Source: Photobacterium rosenbergii
GTDB lineage: Bacteria; Pseudomonadota; Gammaproteobacteria; Enterobacterales; Vibrionaceae
Direction: 5' to 3'
Assembly (NCBI RefSeq): GCF_003026455.1
Contig: NZ_PYMB01000005.1
Coordinates: 62,001 to 126,000 of the forward strand
Length of the DNA: 64,000 nucleotides
The notes under the pieces are model-generated. The model saw nothing but the letters and a program-made list of their open reading frames with translations. It made no database searches and had not been told where the DNA came from. Both the position numbers and the translations under genes were made by a program. Positions 1-6,729 of the stretch are shown here, piece by piece. Within the stretch, counting starts at the first letter, position 1. Each line of letters starts with the position of its first letter.

Positions 1-632
1 TGGCCGGTATCGAGATCCTTAAGTACCTGCAACCCAAGGTTGCCCATGTACATCAGGTAACAGGTACGGCACCTGAGCTATTGGCTTCGCTACAGGCAGG
101 CAAGAGCGACATCATCATTACCATGTCTAACCAGGATGTCCCACAGGGTTTGGCAATGATGCCTTTATTGAACGAACAGTATGTCATCGTCACCCCCAAA
201 GACTGGCCGCAAAAGGACATCAAAAACCTTGCCAGCAACCAGCCTTATCTCGGCTATGAAAACTGGACGCCGACTGGCACCCAAACCAACAACTGGCTTA
301 AGTGGCGAAATATCAATGTCAGCAGCCAATATTCGCTGGACCGGGCAGACAATGTGCTGGGCATGGTCGCCGAAGGGCTTGGCTGGTCACTGACTGCCCC
401 TACCTTCCTCGCGCGCCAGATCAACCTGCTCGATCATGTCGACTGCCACCCACTTCCGCCGCCGAGCATGACCCGCCAACTCGTGGTGATCTCCCGCAAA
501 GGTGAATCAGACAGTTTATTGCAGCAATTTGTTACCGATGTGCGCGATATTATCCTCAACCAAAAAGTCTTTGAGGTTCAACGCCGATGGGAGTGGATGT
601 CTGTCGGACTGGAGACAAACCCAGCCCACTGA
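1..632 (+). CDS. LysR-family regulator, C-terminal part (5' end cut by window)
   Basis: The reading frame is already open at the first full codon (base 3) and ends at a TGA at 630-632, so the gene begins outside the window and its DNA-binding half is missing. About 210 residues remain. They look like the second half of a LysR effector-binding domain: a stretch with 'LQAGKSDIIIT', then 'GYENWTP', then the typical 'NVLGMVAEGLGWSLTAPT' segment and a C-terminal 'LQQFVTDVRDII' helix. Such proteins bind DNA as tetramers and respond to a small ligand held in this domain. Neither target nor ligand can be named. A weak hairpin follows at 669-688. Confidence 0.8.
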   Translation, partial: AGIEILKYLQPKVAHVHQVTGTAPELLASLQAGKSDIIITMSNQDVPQGLAMMPLLNEQYVIVTPKDWPQKDIKNLASNQPYLGYENWTPTGTQTNNWLKWRNINVSSQYSLDRADNVLGMVAEGLGWSLTAPTFLARQINLLDHVDCHPLPPPSMTRQLVVISRKGESDSLLQQFVTDVRDIILNQKVFEVQRRWEWMSVGLETNPAH

Positions 633-668
633 ATCAAAAATCCAACAAAACGGCACTCTGCTTATATA

Positions 669-688
669 GCTGAATTGGCGGAATCAGC
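669..688 (+). terminator. Weak hairpin after the LysR gene
   Basis: An imperfect stem (GCTGAATT pairing with GAATCAGC) is followed by CGTTTT. It lies 37 bases after the LysR stop codon and also between convergent genes. The U-tract is short, so termination is only plausible. Confidence 0.3.
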
Positions 689-734
689 CGTTTTGGCCTT
701 CCCTTTCCCGCTAGTAGAAGAGAATGTATCCGCA

Positions 735-1904
735 CTATCTCTTCTGAAGGATAAACACCTGATAGCCAAACAGCTCGAAGCCCTGATGGTAGATATCCAA
801 TTCAGTCTGGATATCTTTAATCGCCTGCGACCCGGCCATGGCCTCTTTCAGTTCGTTGACCCGTTGCTGAAGCGGCAAGAAGTACGCCTGCCATGCTTCG
901 TCGCTCAGGGTAAAATGCTTGAGCACTTCATAGCCTGCTGCCTGCGCCTGTTTGATTCGCTCGTCGACAGTTGTCATATCTGGGTATTCCTTGCTCCAGA
1001 ATGCTTTCCTTTCCGCGCTTGGGTTGTCGGTATGCCAGACCAGATCGCTCAGTACCAGCACACCACCGTCTTTCAGCAACCGCCGCCATTGATTGAAGGC
1101 GTTATTGACCCCCATGATATAGGCGCAGCCCTCGGCCCAAATCGTATCGAAGCTACCATCGCTAAATGGCAAATCCGTCATGCTAGCGCACTGGGTAACT
1201 ACTCTCCCTTCGACACCGGCCTCAGCAGCGCGCTCTTGCAGCCGGCTAAGGGCGTCTTCATGATTGTCGACGGCAGTGATCACCGCGTCGGACTGATCTG
1301 CCAACACCGTGGTAGCAATGCCCTGTCCGCAGCCAATTTCCAAAATACTCTCAGGCTTTGATGGCAGCATACCGAAAGCCTTGATGGTCTCGGCTTCCAA
1401 ACCCGGTCCCCAACGGTCAAGACTTTGAAAAATCCTGTTGAAGTCCGCCATATATTGTTCGTGTGTATTCATGTCTTTTGATAACCACTTCAGTCTCAGA
1501 GCCTGCTTCTCATCAAAGCCCTGTTTCATTAACCAATCCAAATGTGCATCTGGGGCTGTTTGTTCCAACGACTGGTGCCATGCCGTCATGTCCGACTCCC
1601 CCAGCATCGCGGCGAGCAAATCCCGTGATTGCTGTTTGTGAGCAATCTCTTGGTCAAGCTGATACATCCGGTTTAGCAGTAGATCACGGTCAACCTTGGC
1701 CTCGAGGCAGGCCTGGCATTCCTTGAGGGTCAGACCACCGGCCTGCAGCTGCTGCAACAAGCGTAAGCGCTGGAGATCCCTCTCACTATAGATGCGGTAA
1801 CCGTTATCAAGCCGCTTACCGGCAATCAAGCCAAGCTTCTCGTAATACAACAAGGTAGAGCGCGATAGTCCCACTTGCTCTGCTAATTCTGAAATCCGAT
1901 ACAT
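735..1904 (-). CDS. MerR-type regulator fused to a SAM-dependent methyltransferase
   Basis: The protein has about 389 residues when started at the ATG at 1904, which gives the usual MerR beginning 'MYRISELAEQVGLSRSTLLYYEKLGLI'; a TTG two codons upstream is less likely. Residues 1-70 form the winged helix of the MerR family and are followed by a helical linker to about residue 110. From about residue 185 there is a class I methyltransferase fold: motif I 'ILEIGCGQGIATT', an acidic motif II ('ITAVDNHEDAL'), 'FDTIWAEGCAYIMG' and 'LLKDGGVLVLSD'. The effector domain of an ordinary MerR protein is thus replaced by a likely enzyme. It may sense or use SAM or a methyl acceptor. The fold assignment is strong; the substrate is unknown. 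Confidence 0.85.
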   Translation of the reverse strand: MYRISELAEQVGLSRSTLLYYEKLGLIAGKRLDNGYRIYSERDLQRLRLLQQLQAGGLTLKECQACLEAKVDRDLLLNRMYQLDQEIAHKQQSRDLLAAMLGESDMTAWHQSLEQTAPDAHLDWLMKQGFDEKQALRLKWLSKDMNTHEQYMADFNRIFQSLDRWGPGLEAETIKAFGMLPSKPESILEIGCGQGIATTVLADQSDAVITAVDNHEDALSRLQERAAEAGVEGRVVTQCASMTDLPFSDGSFDTIWAEGCAYIMGVNNAFNQWRRLLKDGGVLVLSDLVWHTDNPSAERKAFWSKEYPDMTTVDERIKQAQAAGYEVLKHFTLSDEAWQAYFLPLQQRVNELKEAMAGSQAIKDIQTELDIYHQGFELFGYQVFILQKR

Positions 1905-2064
1905 GGCCAAGCCCTATGCAATGAAGCCGTAACCTTAAACTATGAAGCTATAGACAGGTCAAGAATACTCATTATCAAACCATTCTTTTGTTCTAGCACC
2001 AACAAAGTAGCCACTAAATAGTGATAAATTATTCATTCTTCAACAAAAGGATAGTTTGGCTGCC

Positions 2065-2604
2065 ATGAAAGAAATCACCACCCTTGATAGTAAAGTCGTC
2101 TACCAGAATAAATGGATGACGGTCCGGGAAGATAAGATAAAGCGCCAAAGCGGAAACAGCGGGATCTACAGTGTTGTCGAGAAGGCAGATTTTGTTATCG
2201 TCCTGCCTATCGAAGATGAGCACATCTACCTGGTCGAGCAATACCGCTACCCGCTGGAAAAACGTTGCCTGGAATTACCGCAAGGTTCGTGGGAAGAAGA
2301 GCCAAATGCCGATCCCGCAGAACTGGACGCAGGTGAACTTCGTGAGGAAACAGGATTGGTTGCCAAGCAGCTCACTTATGTTGGCTTCCAGCACCTGGCC
2401 ACAGGCTATTCCAGCCAGGGTTACCACATTTTCCTAGCAACCGGGCTGGAACATACCGAGACCGATTTGGACGACGAAGAGGAAGGCTTGATCAGCCAAA
2501 AGGTCAGCCTGAAGGAATTCGAGGCAATGATTATTGACGGCACCATCACCGATGCCAGCAGTGTGAATGCCTATGGATTAGCCAAATTGAAGCAGCTGAT
2601 CTGA
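2065..2604 (+). CDS. Nudix hydrolase (ADP-ribose pyrophosphatase-like)
   Basis: This 179-residue protein probably hydrolyses a nucleoside diphosphate linked to another group, such as an ADP-sugar, as cytosolic Nudix enzymes do. The order is an N-terminal beta region, 'LVEQYRYPLEKRCLELPQG', then the Nudix box ending 'GELREETGL', then 'GYSSQGYHIFLATGLE'. The box is a variant: the arginine of the REUxEExGU core is glycine here and the spacing from the leading glycine is two residues longer than canonical. The metal-binding EE pair is present. The ATG at 2065 is chosen, but a TTG at 2056 has the better spacing to AAAAGG at 2045-2050. The gene stands alone. The exact substrate cannot be told. Confidence 0.82.
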   Translation: MKEITTLDSKVVYQNKWMTVREDKIKRQSGNSGIYSVVEKADFVIVLPIEDEHIYLVEQYRYPLEKRCLELPQGSWEEEPNADPAELDAGELREETGLVAKQLTYVGFQHLATGYSSQGYHIFLATGLEHTETDLDDEEEGLISQKVSLKEFEAMIIDGTITDASSVNAYGLAKLKQLI

Positions 2605-2613
2605 CACAAAGGC

Positions 2614-2985
2614 TCAAATCACACCCAGCATCACCAGCACGTAGCTGATTGCCGAGAGCGCGACAGCGGTGGAGAAAAACAGATTCATACCGACACTGCG
2701 CAGATTAAGCAAGGGAAGGGAATATCGATAATCCACACGCCGAAGTTCAACCAGAATCAACAAAACGAACGAGGACACTGCCAGCATCCCAGCGGTCACA
2801 AAAAGCACTGGGGAGTCTTTGCTCCAACCGATTTTCACCAACACGGCCGTGTGAAGGAACAACACCAAGATTGTCCTCGACCATGACAAGAACGTACGCT
2901 CCGGTTGGAGTCCGATATCACGGTTACGCTCAATCGGTTCTGGCGAGGACGGCTCAAAATGGTGGGCTATCTGTTTTTCAGCCAT
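2614..2985 (-). CDS. yidG: DUF202 inner-membrane protein, YidG-like
   Basis: This protein of 123 residues has three predicted membrane segments (about 34-54, 60-82 and 100-122). Its N-terminal 'GLQPERTFLSWSRT' is the DUF202 signature and fits Escherichia coli YidG ('GLQPERTSLAWFRT'). No biochemical role is known for the family. It is the last gene of the leftward operon sulfatase, maturase, yidH, yidG. Its start codon overlaps the stop codon of the yidH-like gene (TGATG), which implies translational coupling. The same pairing of two DUF202 proteins with a sulfatase-like gene exists at the E. coli yid locus, so a functional link with the sulfatase is likely but unproven. Confidence 0.85.
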   Translation of the reverse strand: MAEKQIAHHFEPSSPEPIERNRDIGLQPERTFLSWSRTILVLFLHTAVLVKIGWSKDSPVLFVTAGMLAVSSFVLLILVELRRVDYRYSLPLLNLRSVGMNLFFSTAVALSAISYVLVMLGVI

Positions 2986-3332
2986 CAGAACAACTTCATG
3001 ATCAAGACGACTATGGTCAGCACCAGCCCCATCATAATGACGCTCATCACCTTGAGGTGCCGGGTATAGGGCAACGGCTTACTGCGGCGCATTGCCATCT
3101 CATTACGTCGCCAACGGCGGTAAGCAAGAATCGAAAGGTACGCCGATACCAAGGCAAAGGATACCGAGAGGATTAACCTGACTTCAGGATTGGCAAATTC
3201 CGGAGTGAGCTGGTCTAGGGCAATCGCAGCCGCGAGAAAGGCCAGTGCAGTTCTGATCCAGGCCAGGAACGTCCGCTCATTGGCCAAGGTAAAGCGGTAG
3301 TCCGGCTCTTCCCCTTCTTTGCTCCACTTCAT
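2985..3332 (-). CDS. yidH: DUF202 inner-membrane protein, YidH-like
   Basis: This protein of 115 residues has three membrane segments. The segment 'PDYRFTLANERTFLAWIRT' followed by 'ALAFLAAAIALDQL' closely matches E. coli YidH ('PDYRFSLANERTFLAWIRT'), so the family call is firm. A basic cytoplasmic loop 'YRRWRRNEMAMRR' separates segments 2 and 3. The gene ends in overlap with the yidG-like start and begins directly after the maturase gene (maturase stop at 3333), so all four genes are probably one transcript. The function is unknown. Position and co-conservation suggest a membrane partner in sulfatase export, maturation or product handling; this is inference only. Confidence 0.88.
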   Translation of the reverse strand: MKWSKEGEEPDYRFTLANERTFLAWIRTALAFLAAAIALDQLTPEFANPEVRLILSVSFALVSAYLSILAYRRWRRNEMAMRRSKPLPYTRHLKVMSVIMMGLVLTIVVLIMKLF

Positions 3333-4505
3333 CTATCCCCTCCCCTGATGCATTTGCTGCCTGATCTGCTGTACAGTATTTTTCATAAAATCAGAGGTGT
3401 GGGCAAATAGTTTTTTGTATGAAGGGCACAGGTAGTTGTGCCGGTATGCCTCTCCAGCATCGATAATTCTTTGTTTTGGGCAACCGCCATGGCACAGGGG
3501 TCTGAACTCACAAGACAAGCATGTAGACGGTAAAGTCTCGGATTTTGCCAGACCAAAATCACGTTGCTGGGGTGAGTCCACCATGGCGGCAAGTTCCAGC
3601 TCATCAAGGTTACCCAGCTTGTATTCGGGATAGACAAAGTGATCGCAAGAGTAAATGTCCCCATTCGCTTCGGCGACTAGGGCATTGCCGCAATTTTCGC
3701 TGAAAATACACAACCCTGGGGAATAACCGAGCCAAGTTGCCAGGACACTTTCTAGCAATTGGATATGGATCTGCCCAACATCTTGCTTGCGCCATTCATC
3801 AAAGACTTCAACCATAAACTGGCCATATCCTTCACGCGGCACAGAAAAAGGCTGGATGGCGGGTGTCTCCTGAAGCGAACGCAGTTGGCTAGGTTCTGTT
3901 TCAGCCTCAACTATCGGGATAAACTGCATATGCTGGGAGCCGAGGGATTTCAGCAACTGGTAGGTCGCCTTGCCATGCTTCCAGTTTTTGTCGTTCACCA
4001 CTGTCATGGTATTGAATTCGACCCGATACTTTTTCAGGAACCCAATTGCTGATTTGACGCGCTCGAAAGTGGGTTTGCCATTGACCGAAATTCGGTAGGC
4101 GTCATGCAGTGGCGCATCACCATCGATGGAAATCCCGATCAGAAAACGGTGTTCGGCGAAAAACCTAGCCCATTCCTCATCAATACCAACCCCATTTGTT
4201 TGAAAGCTATTGGTGATCGTTTTACCCTTGGCATATTGGCGCTGCAGCTCGACCGCACGCCGGAAAAAAGCCAACCCAGCCATCATGGGTTCTCCCCCTT
4301 GCCAGGCAAAATGGACAATATCATCGGGCTGAGCGGCAATATAACTGGCAACATATTGCTCCAACGCCTGTTCGTCCATCTTACTCTTGCTATCACCGTA
4401 ATAGGTTTCTTTCTCGAGGTAGAAGCAGTAATCACATTTGAGGTTGCATTTGTAGCTGGCTGGCTTTGCCATCAAGTGGAAGCGCTGCTGGGCCGGTTTC
4501 GTCAT
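3333..4505 (-). CDS. Anaerobic sulfatase-maturating enzyme (radical SAM, SPASM)
   Basis: This radical-SAM enzyme of about 390 residues converts the active-site Cys or Ser of a sulfatase to formylglycine before folding. Residues 20, 24 and 27 form the CX3CX2C cluster motif ('CNLKCDYCFYLEK'). 'FAWQGGEPMM' and 'GISIDGD' are typical of the anSME family. The C-terminal half carries further cysteines for auxiliary clusters ('CGNALVAEANGDIYSCDHFV', 'CLSCEFRPLCHGGCP', 'YLCPSYK'). The ATG at 4505 is preferred over a GTG 36 bases upstream, because family members start close to 'RFHLMAKPASYKCNLKC'. It lies 69 bases after the sulfatase gene, its evident substrate, and runs straight into yidH. Confidence 0.92.
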   Translation of the reverse strand: MTKPAQQRFHLMAKPASYKCNLKCDYCFYLEKETYYGDSKSKMDEQALEQYVASYIAAQPDDIVHFAWQGGEPMMAGLAFFRRAVELQRQYAKGKTITNSFQTNGVGIDEEWARFFAEHRFLIGISIDGDAPLHDAYRISVNGKPTFERVKSAIGFLKKYRVEFNTMTVVNDKNWKHGKATYQLLKSLGSQHMQFIPIVEAETEPSQLRSLQETPAIQPFSVPREGYGQFMVEVFDEWRKQDVGQIHIQLLESVLATWLGYSPGLCIFSENCGNALVAEANGDIYSCDHFVYPEYKLGNLDELELAAMVDSPQQRDFGLAKSETLPSTCLSCEFRPLCHGGCPKQRIIDAGEAYRHNYLCPSYKKLFAHTSDFMKNTVQQIRQQMHQGRG

Positions 4506-4574
4506 GGTCGTTTCCCACAAAATGGAAGCTCCCCCCTGCACTGGCTGGTGGATGCAAGGAGGAGCTATATTTCG

Positions 4575-5969
4575 TTATTCAGCTGTTTCCAGCGATTTGG
4601 ATTTCAGGTTCTTGGCATTAAATTCAAGCCCGATACCCTCTTGCTTCAACCACTCTTTCATCCGAGTCGAGGCATAATCAGACACTTGCTCGTAACCTGG
4701 CTGGTTAAATACGTTCTTGGTCTCGTTAGGGTCCTTTTCAAGATCAATCAGGATTTGGTAATCCTCACCGTAAACATGGCTTTCGACATATTTGTACTGC
4801 TTGAAGCGGAACATTCTGGCAAAGTAACTTTCACAGAATGTTTCCTCATGAGTCATGGCATTGTCTGTCATGCTGTTCTTGAAACTACTGCCATCGATCC
4901 CCTCAGGAACATCCAAGCCACACATATCAAGCAGTGTCGGCATGATATCGACAGTGGAAACAATATTGTTGTCGTCGACTTTTCCAGGATTCACCGCTGA
5001 CGGGTAACGAATGATCATCGGGGTTTTTACTGATTCTTCGTAGAATACCGTCTTGGCGATCAGGCGGTGGCTACCCATCATCTCACCGTGATCGGCGGTA
5101 AACAGGACAATGGTGTCCTCTTCAAGTCCCTGTGCTTTGAGGGTTTCAAGCACCAACTCGATAAACCAGTCGGTATTTTCAATCAACAAGCCGTAGGTCG
5201 AAATAAACTGCTGCCAGTAGTTTTCATCCAGCTCCTCGAGCTCTTTGTACATGTAATCTTCATGCTTGATCATGCCCGAGATAAACCGGTCGGTGAAATT
5301 GTCCGGTAATGGCTTACGATCTTGGCCACGTAGGTATTTCTCATCGTCGTCGCGGCAGAAGAAAATCGCATCGGAGATATTCTTGCCACCGACCGGACCA
5401 CCCAATGTTTTACAGATATCGTGAGGGTTGATAAAAGACAGCGTCATGTAGAACGGGTTATCACGGTCACGTTTGATAAAGTCCAGTGCATCTTTAGTGA
5501 AAATCGGATCAAACACTGAGCCCTCTGCCAAGTAGCCGCCACGGGAGCAGGTCATGCTGCCGAAGTCTTCAATCCCTTTCCAACCGTAACCGGCAGCGTG
5601 TTCCTTACCAAAAAAGCCAGTGTCATAACCTGCTTTTTCGAACACCTCACCCATGGTTTCTGTTTGAGCCAGGAAATTCTCCGTGGTCGGAAACTCACCG
5701 GTAACATGCTCAATGATCTCTTCGTTATCAATCAAGCCATGGTTATGTGGCATCAAACCAGTAAACAAACTTGCCCGGGCCGGGCAGCAAAGAGGGTATG
5801 AGCTGTAACTTTGCTCATAACGAATACCTTCTTCGGCCAAACGGTCGATACCAGGGGTATTTAACTTACCCTCATCACCGGAACCATCCGCCATCTTGGT
5901 TGACCACTGATCAGCGATAATCACAATCACATTGGGCTTTTTCTGCAAAGTAGTGCTCATACTATCCAT
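4575..5969 (-). CDS. Cys-type sulfatase (arylsulfatase/YidJ-like class)
   Basis: This 464-residue protein of the alkaline-phosphatase-like sulfatase class hydrolyses a sulfate ester. 'NVIVIIADQWS' holds the first metal Asp (residue 20). Residues 61-71 'CCPARASLFTG' fit the C-x-P-x-R-x4-T-G motif whose first Cys (61) becomes formylglycine. 'FFGKEHAAG' and 'LFTADHGEMMGSHR' supply further metal and active-site residues. No signal peptide is seen, so the enzyme should be cytoplasmic and act on an imported, probably small, substrate. The start is the ATG at 5969 or the in-frame ATG at 5960; AAGG lies just upstream. The first gene of the operon, it has a promoter-like sequence and an operator-like repeat upstream (5997-6014) shared with the maltodextrin genes. 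Confidence 0.9.
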   Translation of the reverse strand: MDSMSTTLQKKPNVIVIIADQWSTKMADGSGDEGKLNTPGIDRLAEEGIRYEQSYSSYPLCCPARASLFTGLMPHNHGLIDNEEIIEHVTGEFPTTENFLAQTETMGEVFEKAGYDTGFFGKEHAAGYGWKGIEDFGSMTCSRGGYLAEGSVFDPIFTKDALDFIKRDRDNPFYMTLSFINPHDICKTLGGPVGGKNISDAIFFCRDDDEKYLRGQDRKPLPDNFTDRFISGMIKHEDYMYKELEELDENYWQQFISTYGLLIENTDWFIELVLETLKAQGLEEDTIVLFTADHGEMMGSHRLIAKTVFYEESVKTPMIIRYPSAVNPGKVDDNNIVSTVDIMPTLLDMCGLDVPEGIDGSSFKNSMTDNAMTHEETFCESYFARMFRFKQYKYVESHVYGEDYQILIDLEKDPNETKNVFNQPGYEQVSDYASTRMKEWLKQEGIGLEFNAKNLKSKSLETAE

Positions 5970-5996
5970 GCCTTATATTGAAATTCACACTTAGAC

Positions 5997-6014
5997 GTTC
6001 ACGCTGTACTACTA
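5997..6014 (-). promoter_or_regulatory. Operator-like inverted repeat before the sulfatase operon
   Basis: On the minus strand this reads TAGTAGTACAGCGTGAAC. It differs at 4 of 18 positions from TAGTAGTACACCCTGTAC at 22323 and 22642, and in the paired arms only at one base (TGAAC instead of TGTAC). It falls at about +3 to +20 of the predicted promoter at 6024-6051, a place that suits a repressor. Confidence 0.6.
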
Positions 6015-6023
6015 TCTACAGGT

Positions 6024-6051
6024 ATTGTATTGAATTCATCACAGATGTCTA
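6024..6051 (-). promoter_or_regulatory. Predicted sigma-70 promoter of the sulfatase operon
   Basis: On the minus strand a -35 box TAGACA (6046-6051) is separated by 16 bases from a -10 box TACAAT (6024-6029); each matches the consensus at 5 of 6 positions. Transcription would begin near 6017, immediately before the operator-like repeat. Confidence 0.5.
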
Positions 6052-6284
6052 TCAGCAGTTAGATGACCAGGATCACAAAACACGTAAAATTGTTGCTAGG
6101 AAAAATAGTAAGTTTCACTTATAAAAATCATTAAAGGTTGGCACTCTTTTAATTTGAATAAATCAATATTGTGACTAACATGAAAAAAAGAAGAATTAAC
6201 TAATATATAAGTCAACATTTCAATTTTCATTAAGGGTTAATAACTATAATTAAATTAACCCCCGGTATGATAGAGGATAATATA

Positions 6285-6668
6285 ATGAAAAGATTGTTCA
6301 CCGCATTAAGCATAGTTGTACTATCTGCCTGTTCTTCAACAGAAAATACCTACTCAAACATTGATAACTGGGATGAACACGGCTACCGAACCGGTTTATC
6401 TGGAGAGGTTGCAAAGCAAGAATCAAAATTCTCATATGCAGACAAAGATAATTACAACGAATATTTAAATGGATATAAAAGGGGTCAACAAGCGTACTGT
6501 GAACAGGACGCCTATTTGTTAGGGTTGACGTCCCAGCCATATAAAGGCGTTTGCGATGAAATAGATAACTCTTTTGCTTTCGACTACCAATTAGGATTAA
6601 GTCAAATAAGAGATTACGGCTCTAATTTAAGGGATAATATTAACCGCAGTGTTAATTCAACCCGTTAG
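6285..6668 (+). CDS. DUF2799 lipoprotein
   Basis: This lipoprotein precursor of about 127 residues has a lipobox 'VVLSAC' at residues 13-18, so the mature protein is lipid-anchored at its Cys. The body has the DUF2799 pattern: 'YLNGYKRGQQAYC', 'DAYLLGLTSQPYKGVC' and 'FDYQLGLSQI', with two conserved cysteines that could pair. The ATG at 6285 (MKRLFTAL) is preferred over one at 6267, since it places the signal peptide correctly. A paralogue lies at 31240-31656 on the other strand. The gene stands alone in AT-rich DNA and is followed by a strong hairpin. Its function is not known. Confidence 0.78.
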   Translation: MKRLFTALSIVVLSACSSTENTYSNIDNWDEHGYRTGLSGEVAKQESKFSYADKDNYNEYLNGYKRGQQAYCEQDAYLLGLTSQPYKGVCDEIDNSFAFDYQLGLSQIRDYGSNLRDNINRSVNSTR

Positions 6669-6692
6669 CCGCATCACACTGAAACCAAACTA

Positions 6693-6720
6693 GGCAAAGG
6701 AGTGGCCCCACTCCTTTGCC
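6693..6720. terminator. Strong hairpin between lipoprotein gene and malQ
   Basis: A perfect inverted repeat has 13-base arms (GGCAAAGGAGTGG and its complement) around 2 bases. It lies between the convergent ends of the lipoprotein gene and malQ and can serve both strands, although no long U-tract follows. Confidence 0.6.
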
Positions 6721-6729
6721 ATTACGATT

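Noticed and set aside
675-1361. 228-residue plus-strand frame opposite the MerR-methyltransferase gene
   Set aside because: It lies wholly antisense to a gene with clear domains, has no family likeness and no ribosome site.
4104-5000. 298-residue plus-strand frame across the maturase and sulfatase genes
   Set aside because: It is antisense to two well-supported genes and its residues show no protein family pattern.
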